DNA of 64,000 bases from Carettochelys insculpta (lineage: Eukaryota > Chordata > Testudines > Carettochelyidae): NCBI RefSeq assembly GCF_033958435.1, contig NC_134137.1, positions 240,172,501 to 240,236,500 of the forward strand, written 5' to 3'. Under the pieces are notes generated by a model. It saw nothing but the letters and a program-made list of their open reading frames with translations. It was not told the origin of the DNA and did not search any database. A program made the position numbers and the translations under genes. Of the stretch, positions 36,601-48,600 are shown piece by piece; the first letter of the stretch is position 1, and each line of letters opens with the position of its first letter.

Positions 36601-39600
36601 AGTGAGCTGTCAGGAGGAACTTCAAAGACTGAGGTTGTACAGAGCACAAGAAGGAAGGCGGGAGTATGAGGAGAGTGTCCTGGTGTACTCCCTTGGAAGA
36701 CAGGGCATGATGTGGAGCTTAGACAGAGACAAGAATATATACATGGAGGGCATGTGCAAAGCAAATAAGAGGGTTTGCATTTGATACTGAAATTGACTAG
36801 AATTAGCCATCAGTGGGTAAAGAACAGGTTCAGAGCTATTTAGAAAGGCTACACTCACACAAATCCATGGGTCCAGATTTAATGCATCTGAGAGTACTGA
36901 GGGAATTGGCAGATGTCATTGCAGAGCCTTTGGCTATTATCTTTGAATACTCTTGGAGATCAGGAGAGGTCCCAGATGGTTGTGTGGGGGGGAAGCAAAT
37001 GCATTGGAACAGATTCAGCAGAGGGCAACAAAAATGATTAGGGGGCTGGACTACATGATATATGAGGAGCAGCTGAAGGATTTGGGCTTATTTAGTTTGC
37101 TGAAGAGAAGAATGAGGGGCGATTTGATAGCAGCCCTCAACTTTCTCAAAGGGGGGCTCTAAAGAAGATGGAGAGAAACTGTTCTTTATAGTGACGGATG
37201 GCACAACCAGAAGCAGTGGTCTGAAATTACAGAGGGAAAGGTGTAAATTGATTATTAGGAAAGTATATTTCACCAGAAGAGTGATAAAGCACTGGAATAT
37301 CTTACCTAGAGAGAGATTCCTAGAGGTTTTAAGTCCCAGCTTGACGAAGTCCTGGCTGGGATGATTTAGTTAGGGTTGATCCTGCTTTAGGCAGGGGGCT
37401 GGACTAGATGACCTCCAAAGGTCCTTTCTAGCCGTGTGATTCTGTGAGAAGCCAGGGTAGGGTTAAATAGGAGGGGAGCTGTAGTAGGAGTAACATGCAA
37501 GGAAAACAATTTAGCTGTAGTCTGTTGGACTGAGGAATGATGAGTTCTGGAGGGTGAAGCTGCTGTTGTAATAAATGAAATATGAGTAGGGGTGGGTTCT
37601 GGAGGAAGCAGTCAGATGCTTAGCAGCCTTACTATGAATGGAGAAGAAGAGACATCTTAGTCAAGTTCCTGTCATTACTAGTGTCCTCTTTAGGAATTAG
37701 AATTCTTTCGGCCATCAAGTTAGACATCACTGTAAGTCCCGTTTTGCATAGACTTGTGTTTGTGACAGGCCTGTTCCCGTACCAGGATCTGTTCAAGTTT
37801 TGCAGCTACAGTAGATTTCAGCCAATATCTTTTTAATTCAACCACTTTTTTATTTTGTTTCGATGCTATTTCTGGATTCAACCTGCCAAAGTGGGAGGAC
37901 AGGGAACAATTGTATTGTTCCTGACTTTTCTCTTAAATCCTTCTCTCGCCTCTGTTGCTAAGTGGAAAACCCCACACAAACAAAGGGAAAGTTGCTGCCC
38001 ATATGTGGAGGAAATGGTGGAACTGACTAGTTGAAATAGGGTTGCCAACTTTTCCAACAGGATGCCATGGCTACAAAAGGGATCTGGTTGGGAAAGTTGG
38101 CAACCCTAGTTCAGCAACTTACACATGTTTTATATGCACCAAGAAAACAAGCTTAAATTGTATGTCTATTGTTCATGTTTAGTAAATGAATGTTACAAAT
38201 TCAGAACAGGAAATCATGGTCAGAAAGTGACACAAAATATCCAACACCTTTTGCTTTTGCGGATACCTCTGCTTAACTTTCTGACACAGGCAGAACACCT
38301 CCCCAAACCTGTCTTTTTCACTTTTGTACTACATCGGTGCAAGTCAGAGCTGGTTTCTTAGTGGATCATCAACTATTCTAAGCATAAACTTTATTACTGG
38401 TGATCCATTTCACTTTTAAACTGAGCCTCTTCTAATATATAGTTATCTGTTGAGAGGCATCGGAGGGGTAGCCATGTTCGTCTGGATCTGTAACAGCAAT
38501 GAAGGGTCCTGTGGCACCTTATAGACTAACAGAAAAGTTTTGAGCATGAGCTTTCATGAGCACAGGCTCGCTTCATCAGATGCTGGTCCATCACTGTTAA
38601 GAGGTAGTAAACTTAGAGCTCTGTATTGTCATGTTTATACAGTAGTTGTTCCAAAGTAGAATTGCGCTGGAAAGTAGAACACACAGTGCTCCATGAATTT
38701 GCTTACATTATCACTAGTGTTCCTTCCCATTGGAATTTTACAGGGTTGAGGTAGCCAGACAAAAGTCATAACACATCCTTAATATTTGAGAAGAATGTGG
38801 TGTGTATACACATACACACTTCTGTTTTGTTTTTTTTTAAACTGGCCTTGGATTGTGCATAGGTCAGCTCTTCATAGCCTAAAATGTAGTGTCCAGCTTC
38901 CCTTTCCTTAGCACAGAGCTAAAAATGGAGACAGACTTTCCTGCTCAGCTCTGATTTGAAAGACAAGGCCCAAATGTCTCCTCTTGGGCTGGAATTAGAG
39001 AAATCACCAAATTTGGGGTGGTGGTGGAGGGTAGCTAGGAGGAGCCTATAAGGGAGAGGGTGGCCAGGCATCCAGTTTTCAATGGGAAGAAGGCCTTGTC
39101 AAAAAGGGACCCTAGTGACTCTGGTCAACACAGCCTACAGGGCCACTAAAAGGCCAGTTGGCCACACTGGATGTCTCTATGTGGCTCCTGGAAGCAGCTG
39201 GCCTGTCCTCCTGGCTCATAGGCACAGGGGTTGCCAGGGGCATTCCACGTTTCCCATGCCCTATAGCACAGGTGCTGCCCCAAGCACCAGCTCTGCAGAT
39301 GCTGTTTATAGGGAGCCATAGCCAAGGGAGCTGCAGGACTGCCAGTTGTAGATGGAGGTAGCCTATAGCCCTGCCTTTGCCTAGTTGCCTGAGGGATATG
39401 ATGCTGCTTCCTGGGGGCTGCCTAAGGTGAGCCTTCACCCCCCTCTCTCACCTCAACCCACCAGCCTGGTGCTCGTCCTACATCCTGAACCCCTTATCCA
39501 CAGCAGTCACCTATTCCCTCACTCCAAAACCTTTGGCCCTAGCTACCAGCCTTGAGCCTTCACTGCAACCCTTGTCTCAGCCCAGTGAAAAAGCATATGC

Positions 39601-42600
39601 CAAGGGTGGGGTAGAGCAAGTGATTGGAGCCAGGGAGGAATGGAGTATGCAGGGGTAGTTCCACGAAGAAGAGGTGGAGCATCGAAGAAGGGGCAGACTG
39701 GTCAATGGTGTTCAGTTTCCTGCAGTCAGAAAGTTGGCAACCCTAAGGTAAAGGTCCATTTCTGTTAACTTGGGAGGCTGTTAGAAGTTGAATCTGGTAC
39801 AGGGTGGACAAAAGATCAGCTTTTTTTTTTTTTTAATCAAAATAAGGGTTCTTTTTAATTAATTGTAAATAAAATTTCTCATTTAAAAACATTTATAATT
39901 AAATATCACAAACATGCTACAGCTACACTTATTCTCATAAAAATGAATGAATGGCTATAGTCTGTCCAGCCTAGTTATCAGCATTTTGCTTCTTGAAAGT
40001 TCTCAGGTTTCAGTTTCAATCTCTGCTGCATACTAGCATGCAAAATGGACACCAGCTCGATGGGATGGGTTTTGTTCTGTGCCTATGTGGTGGTGGGCCT
40101 TGGTCAAGCACTGCAGAGTTGTTACTTAAGACATTGTTTTAAGACACAGAGAAAATGCAGAGGAACGGGCGGAGGCAGCATAGAAAAGAACAGTGAAATG
40201 GACTGGAATGAAAAAGGGAAGACCCTATTCACTACTCACACAGAGCTTCTTATATTCACCTCACGCTTCTGTCCCAGAGAGACTGTCATGTCTTCTGGTG
40301 TTAGCCCAAAATAGTTATCTGTAATTTTACTGGCCAGGAAATTGTCTGTCTACAGTATCTTACCCCATGTGTATCTATCATTGACGTTTAATGTAGCTAA
40401 GATGCAGGTGGGTTAGAGGAAAACAAGATCTTTATTGAATAACACAGATAAACTTAGGACTCCCTGTAACATAGCAAGAATGGCTCGAGTGTTAGCACAG
40501 GTGTTATCATGGGGGATGATTACTATTGTAAGGGTCTGAGCTCTGGGATTCAAGATAGTAGGGAAGGACTGGACAATGTTCTGTAGACACTGGGATGACA
40601 GAGGAGAGGACACAGAAATGCTAGGAACTGGATTCCAGGAACCTCTGGAACAGGTAAGTGGACTTCCTCCGTCTTCAGTCTTCTTTCTTCTGTTCTCGTG
40701 GCATGCAGACACTTGCTGTCTGGTTTGTGCATAGAGGTGAGTTAAAGGATCCCTTTTAGGTGCTACTTCCTCAGGCTCTTGCTATGAGCAAGGCTGGCTC
40801 ACTCTGGGGGGGTCTCTTGTGTCCCACTGGGATGACTTGCTTGCACAGCATCCAGAGACACAGTGCTGTCAGAGTGACAGACCCTCCCCTATATCCGTTC
40901 CAGTTGCCAGGCAGAATTGCTGTCATGTGGCACTCTGTGTTTCTGCCTTTGCCTCCATTTTGGTGCCAAACTAGAAAAGGGGCACCAAAATCCCTGGAGA
41001 AGGGGCACCAAGACAGAGGCCAGGTTGTCCTTTCGCTAATTTACAATGGTGATTCAACCAAAATGGCAACCCAATAAATCAAACATTCATTTAACCCAGT
41101 TCTCTCCAACACTGGGTATAAGAGAGACCCTTGCTTAGAGTATTTCTATGGGTAAAAAAGGAAAACGTGTCAAGCGTAAGGAGTATGACAAGATGCAGAG
41201 CCTGGGTGCAAGAATGAAACTTCAAGGAAAGCTGCTTATTGTGTGAAAATGATATAGATAAAGATTCAGAGATGGCAGGGTGGATCAACAAGTTAACTTA
41301 AATAATTCAGTTTCCAATGGTTCATTCTTCAAGATTTTCTCTGTGCCTTCTAGTGTGTCATTTGACAAGTAAACTATCAAGTTGTTTTGCTTTTGCTATG
41401 TTATCTGTTACTAGGGGAAAAAAAAGGTTAGTTTAGCTAATCCTTATACTTTGTTTAATTAGATTCTAAACCCAGTTAAGTATCAGCCAAGTATACAGAA
41501 AGCTGCAGTAAGCAAAATCTAGAGTTGCCAGATACTGCTGAGTGTCATGTTCTTATTTTATATTCTGTAATACATGCCCCTTATTTTGGAACATCTGTGA
41601 TCACAGACCATAATGTCAAGTATCGGAGGGGTAGCCCTGTTAGTCTGGATCTGTAACAGCAACGAAGGGTCCTGTGGCACCTTATAGACTAACAGAAAAG
41701 TTTTGAGCATGAGCTTTCGTGAGCACAGACTCACTTCATCAGACGCTGGTCTTGGAAATCTGCAGGGCCAGGTATAAATAAGTCAGAGTAAGGGTGGGGA
41801 TAACAAGGTTAGCTCAGTCAGCAAGGGTGAGGCTTACTACCAGCAGTTGATCTGGAGGTGTGAACACCAAGGGAGGGGAAGCTGCTTCTGTATTTAGCCA
41901 GCCATTCGCAGTCTTTGTTTAAGCCAGAGCTGAGGGCGTCGAATTTGCAGATGAATTGTAGCTCAGAAATTTCTCTTTGGAGTCTGGTCCTGAAATTTCT
42001 TTGCTGTAGGATAGCTACTTTTAAGTCTGCTACTGTGTGGCCTGGGAGATTGAAGTGCTCTCCTACGGGTTTTTGTATATTGCCATTTCTGTGATTTGTG
42101 TGCATTTATTCTTTTACATAGGGACTGTCCAGTTTGTCCGATGTATATAGCAGAGGGGCATTGCTGACACATGATGGCATAAATTATATTGGTAGATGTG
42201 CAGCTGAATGAACCCACGATGGTGTGGCTGATCTGGTTAGGTCCTGCAATGGTGTTGCTGGTGTAGATATGTGGGCAGAGCTGACAACGAGGTTTGTTGC
42301 ATGGATGGGTCCCTGAGTTAGAGTGACTCTGGTGCGGTGTATAGTTGCTGGTTAGGATTTGCTTCAGGTTGGCAGGTTGTCTGTGGGCAAGGACTGGTCT
42401 GCCTCCCAAGGCCTGTGAAAGTGGGGGATCATTGTCCAGGATGGGTTGTAATTCCCTGCTGATGCGCTGTAGAGGTTTTAGCTGAGGACTGTAGGTGATG
42501 GCTAGTGGTGTTCTGTTGGTTTCTCTCTTGGGCTTGTCCTGTAGTAAGAGGCTTCGTGGCACACGTCTGGCTCTGTTGATCTGTTTTTTAACTTCCTCAG

Positions 42601-45600
42601 GTGGGTATTGCAGTTTCAAGAATGCTTGGTAGAGATCCTGTAGGTGTTTGCCTCTGTCGGAGGGGTTGGAGCAAATGCGGTTATATCTTAGTGCTTGGCT
42701 GTAGACAATGGATCATGTGGTGTGTCTGGGATGGAAGCTGGAGGCATGAAGGTAGGTGTAGCGGTCAGTAGGTTTACGGTACAGGGTGGTATTGGTGTGG
42801 CCATCGTGTATTAGCACCGTGGTGTCCAGGAAGTGGATCTCCTGTGTGGACTGTTCCAGGCTGAGGTTGATGTTGGGGTGAAAGTTATTGAAGTCCCGGT
42901 GGAATTCCTCCAGACCATAATGGAGACACCATATATCTCTTCCCTATTTTACTTCAGCATAGCTCAGCTTTCCCTAAAGAGCCACATCCTATATTTGTTT
43001 TCAACAGGGATTGCTTCAAAATTAAGTGCCCCCAAAACGTAGTCAGTCTTAGCTCTTTTTCGTAACTTGGAATCAGATCAGCATCCAAATAACAGTGGGA
43101 ATGAAGAAGGTGAGAGCTAGTTGCAGAAGTCTGAAGGACACTGAAATTTAGTGTTCTGAGGGCTTGTCCGTTAGAGTTAATGATTTAAAAAAAAAAAAAA
43201 AGTTTAAGGACAGCTGTCAGCCAGTGAGTGAAGAGACTGCCGCAACAAGTGCTATTATACTTGTGTGTATGCTTCAGTTCTTACCGTTCTTACTGTCTAG
43301 TTGCAGATACAGCAGCAGTACACAGGTAATGAGTATTGTGTACTATTTCCTAAACTAATAGAAATTATGTAAAAAAATTACAGAAGGTAAACCTTTCTTG
43401 GATGTCACTGCAAAACATTTTACTGAGCTGTAAATTAACATGTTTTTAGTGGTCAGATTTGTAGTGTTGTTGGAAGAAACATGAGAAATATCAGTGGGAA
43501 ACCTGATTTAAATCATTCCATCGTGATCTGATGTGCATGGTCATTTTAGTAACAAAGGGCTTGTGGCTGCCTGAAAACTAAATAGCAATATTTAGCTTTA
43601 GAAATCAAAAGGGTACGTGCTGTTGCACTGGACAGCTGGGATATTGTAGATAAACAACCTTAATCTGATCAAAAGTATGTTAAGCATGCATATTAATCTA
43701 TTACACTAATTGGTTACAGTCCAACTGGTCAGTAGATCACTTACAATAATGTTTTGTAACTATACAACACCATGCACTGACAAGTTTATAGACTCAGATA
43801 ATGAATATTTTAGACCGCTATAAGAGGCTTTGCAGTTTCCATTCACGCATAAGCCATTTGAAAACAGAACCTAAATTAGAACCTTGAATAAGGGGAGATG
43901 AGTGAGTAATCCTGAACGCTTCTTGATGGATGAGTCACTCCTTGACAACCCCACATTGTTCTTTGGCCATTAAGGATAGGGTGGGCAAAAGGGTAGGAAG
44001 AGAATTTCCTTACCCTCTGAGGTATCAAGTCTCTTGCAGACAGTCCTTCAATTCTGACTCAGAATAGCATTGTCTACTGAGCATTTTTTTTCCTTTGTAA
44101 GCCTATGAACTTTTTGTACTTCAGCATAGTCAAAGCTTATTGGCCTCTAGTTACACTAACAATTTTCCAGTGCTTTTACTACAGTAGACCCTTGAGTTAT
44201 GCGAGGGTTCTGTTTTGCGCACCCTTGCGTACCCAAAATTTTGCGTTAAGTGAGGGTCCAGATTCTTCCCTGGCAGAACACACATTCTGCAGCTGGGGAA
44301 GCAGCAGAAAGGTAAGCCCTGGGGTGGGGGGACAGTTGGGGAGGGTGAAGCCTGGTGGTGGGTTGTGGCCATGGGAGGCGGGAAGGGAGGGCTAAGCCTG
44401 AGGTGGGTTAGGGCTCTGGCGGGGGTGAGGGGTGCAGTTGAGCTGGAGCTGTGCATGGGGGTGGTGAACCAGAGCCCTGCTTGGGTAGTGAGCCAGACCA
44501 CGGCGGGTTTGAATCAGGGATACGGGAGAGGTGGGGGGTGTTGAAACAGAGTGTGTGTGTGTGGGGGGGGGGGGGGGTGTTAAACTAGGGCAAGAGGATG
44601 GAACCAGGGCTGTGCACGGGGGGGGGAGGGGCTTAAATGAGGGTGCGGGGGGTTGAACCAGAGCCATGCAGGAGGGGTGGTGAGCCAGAGCCAGGTGTTG
44701 CAGTGGGCGGGGGGGGTGAGTTGAAGCCAGATGCAGGTGGTGAGCCAATGGGGGCGTTGAACCGGGGCCAGGGAGGTTGAATCAGAGTCGTGCCTGAGGG
44801 GTGGTGAGTGAGAGCCAGGGGCGGGGGTGGGGGTGAGGAGGAGCTATGTGTGGGTGGTGAGCAGAGCTGAGGGGGGCAGCAGAGCCAGGGCTGTGTGGAG
44901 CCAGGAGGTGGGGGCGGGGTTGAGCCAGGGCCAGTGGGGAGTGAGTTAAGTGCAACTGGAAATCACGCATTTCCAGGGTTTACTACAGGAATCGGGGTCA
45001 GCCGCGTAAGAGCAGGGTCGCATACTCTGGGTTCGCATAGTCTAAGACCTTACTGTATAGATAAAGCATGGATAAACCAGCAAAATCTTCCCCTCCCCCA
45101 TCCCATGTGGCTGCAGCTATACACAGTGTATTGCCATTTAGCAAAACAAAATAAACTGTACAGGTATAAGACACATTTTATTGTTATAAATGCATCTATA
45201 CTAGGGGTTTACTAGCAAGCATATTGGGGCAGGGCGGGGGAACCACACACTGCATGAACACAGTTACATCAGTAAAACTTTTTCAGGTGTAGACCAGGCC
45301 TTACTCTTATTCAGATGAAGTACAACCTGAAGAAGATTGTCCTGTTGCACTTTGGTTCTGAAGTGTCAAGACTTCTTAATTACCTTTTGATTGGGTTTGG
45401 GAGTCTCTGCTTGTAACTGGTCCTGGAGGTGTAATGTGTAAGGGTGCACTCAAGCTAACCCTTTAGACTCCTCTTTGATAGATTAGGCATCCAGATGCTT
45501 GCTTTAAAGGTACTGCTGGTCTTTCAGGTATGTCTGGTTTTCTCTAATCCAGTAAAACCCGTTTTTCGGCTGTGCAGAGGCTGGATCAATTTCTCTGGAC

Positions 45601-48600
45601 ACCCTCCCCCCACACACATACAAATGGGGGGAGATTTTGTGAAGGGAAGTAGATACGCAGTAAGCGTCCTCTTCCCTCCTGTCCCCACCCTCCAGATGTC
45701 TGTATTAGGAAGTGGAGAGGTCTTCTCCCCCTCTGTTTGTGCATGTGTCCAGTGCAAGGCTTCCCTGGGGTTTAGGAGAACAGGATGTGATGTGGCAGAG
45801 GGAAGCATGCACACCCATGCAGGTCAGTGGAAGTGGCTTGTCTGAACTGTCTGCAGAGGACAATAATTCGAGCCTTCGTAACAATTTCCAGTGTCTCTTG
45901 GATACAGACTTCTGTGAATGCCATTCTGTTCTGTTCACTTGTGTGTTTCTTAGCTAACTTAACCCTTTTTTCTGGAATTCCCAAAACCTTGAGACTAAGG
46001 GTTCCTAGCTCTAATAATCTGTTGCAAGCCTCTTTTTGTTAGCACTATGTTGCTCTTCCTTTCTCCCTCCCCACCAAGCATTTCCTTTGCTGTTCTTGAA
46101 ATCATTGGCTTTCAATAGGGATGTAAAATCCTGTTGAATTGGCTACCCATTTAACCACTTAGCACAAGGGACCTTGGCTACTCTGGACCAGCTGGAGCTT
46201 CTCTGCCTGTGGTGTTCCCAGGATTCTGGGCTGATGTGCCCTGGCTGGAGCTGCAGGCAGGGGGGACACTCCAGCATGGCCAGAGCAACCCCAGTGCCTG
46301 GCGCACTGCGAGTGGAGGTGCTACAGCCTAGCTTGAGCAGCCCTTGTCCGTGGCCTGTCCAGCTATGCTCCCTCCCCTCCTGCCGATGGGGCTGGAGCAA
46401 CCCCCTGCCTGCAGTGGGTGGGGAGCTGCTCCAGCCCCTACCGGTTAACTCTCATCCATGGATGAGGCTTATGGGTTAACCGTTAACATCCCTCATTTTC
46501 AAGGCTGGCAGTCTCAGTCTCTACTAACCTCTTTTGCAGACTTTCTTATAACAAGCACTTGCCTCCTTCCCTTGCTACAGCAAACCCTCCATTTAACGGA
46601 CTAACGGGGGAGAACCATGTCCATTATTCCCAACAGTCTATTAAATGCCAGGGTTTCTGTATGGTGCTGGACTGACCTTCCCAGCTCCTTCCAACCCTCA
46701 GGGCAGAGTGAGTCAGCTCCCCCAGGATCTGAGTCGCCCGTGCTCTGCCCAGTTTCAGCCGCCGTGGTGACCCTAGCAGCTCCTCTGGCCCCAGAGGCTC
46801 TTCCAGCCACTCTGGGGTCCCCGCAGTGGCAGTGGCTCCAGCTCCGGCACATTTCAGTAGGTGTACAGCACTCTCTTTGGGGCTGGGTGGGGGAGGCTAG
46901 TGGGCGTCCGTTATTCCCCATGTCTGTAACATCGGGGCTCGCTATTTCGAGGGTTTACTGTACTCGTGTGGATTGTGTGGGTGGCTTTCTGTTGTTTTGT
47001 TTTTTACAAAATGGATAATGATGGGAGAGTTGGTGACTGATTAGGCTTCTTGGTGTGAGTTAAAGACCAACTGACGCTTTCCGTTATTGGTTTGCCCTAG
47101 GAAACGTTAAGGCAATGACTGAGGAAAGGGCAGGGACAATATGGCCTGCAGGCCCCATGGGGCCCAGCATGATCCTCTGAGTCACCAGCAATGCAATGTG
47201 CCCATATATCCCCTTTGCTTAGCTCCTGCTGTGTACTTGGCAGAGTCGGACTGATGAGTGCACAAGACTTATGTTTGTTTGTTTTTAATGTTTACCACTG
47301 TGCAGAAATATTCAACATCCTATGACATTACTTTGGCTGATCCCTTGCTTCAGTGAAATTGCTAGTGCATCTTCGTATAGGAAGAAAACAAACTGCGCAC
47401 ATTGCAATCTTCAACACATTACAAAGTTGTCTTTATTCAGTGTGAAAACATCAGTATGCTGCAGTATTTAGCTGATTTACAATAGTTCCTCTGTTAAGCA
47501 GTGTGGGGCTCAGGGATAAGTGGAAATATATAGCCCAGCAAGTTGACACAGTCCAATAACGTAATGTGTCCTCCGTATGGAACAGAAATGACATTCAGCT
47601 TACTCTGTAAATTTGTGGTGCAATAAAACTTGTGACATGTCTTCTTAGATGTGTACAAAGCTGGAGACAAATACATGACCAACTTGGACTGTAAACATGC
47701 CAAAATGAAAGTAAGATTCTAATTCTGGAAATTTAAATGAGAAGGCGACCTTATCCTTTCTATTTGTCTAAAAATATGTAAAATTGTCATTCACATCTAC
47801 ATTTGTAACGACATAATGCTTATTTCTTCAACTTCCCTTTTTTTATTCTTACAGCTTGCAGGAACTGCAGTACTTGCAATTGGACTATGGCTTCGGTTTG
47901 ATACTCAGACAAAAAGTATCTTTGACATGGAATCCAACAATGCAAACTTCTATACTGGTAAGCGGTGAAGTAACATATGAGTACCATAAATTCCCTTTGT
48001 ACCTAGAACTTTCTGACAATGGAATCTCTGTTCCTTAACCTTCACAAAGACTCGCCCAAGTGCCATATTCAGTTCTCTGAGATTTTAAGATATTCATGTA
48101 AACATTGTGAGTCTGGGGTGGGGAGCAGGGTGGTCTGGGAAGGAGTTTGGGTGAAGATAAGGGTTGTGACCTAGGGCAGGAGGGGGGTATGGGGTCAGGA
48201 GTGGGGTAGAGGGTTTAGGGTATGTGTGGAGGTTTGTGGGGGGCAGAGAGTTGAAGGGGGGCAAAGAACTGGGGGAGGGAAGGGCTGGGGTGCAAGAAGC
48301 AAGCTATTGCGAGGAGTCACCCAGCGCAGCAACCCTGCTGATTCTCAGGCAGGCTCTCTGCATGCCTGGCCAAGCCAAGAGGCCATGCTCTTCCCCCTGA
48401 GGAAGGAGGTGGTCATGTTTCAAACAGGAAGCTCCCATTGGTTGGTTTCTGACCAGAAACCAGCCAATGGGATCGTGCAGGTGGCAGGAGCAGTGTATGA
48501 ACCTTCTGATCTCCTCATACTGGGCTCACAGCTACTGTAAGACAAAACCCCATAGCCACTTTTCTGAACAGCGTGCAGGGCGGGGGTAGGCATGGAGCCT

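Noticed and set aside
37448..38107. GGGTTGCCAACTTTTCC inverted pair as a hairpin RNA gene
   Set aside because: Short arms with no miRNA-like fold visible; similar words near 39737 and 63673 suggest a dispersed repeat.
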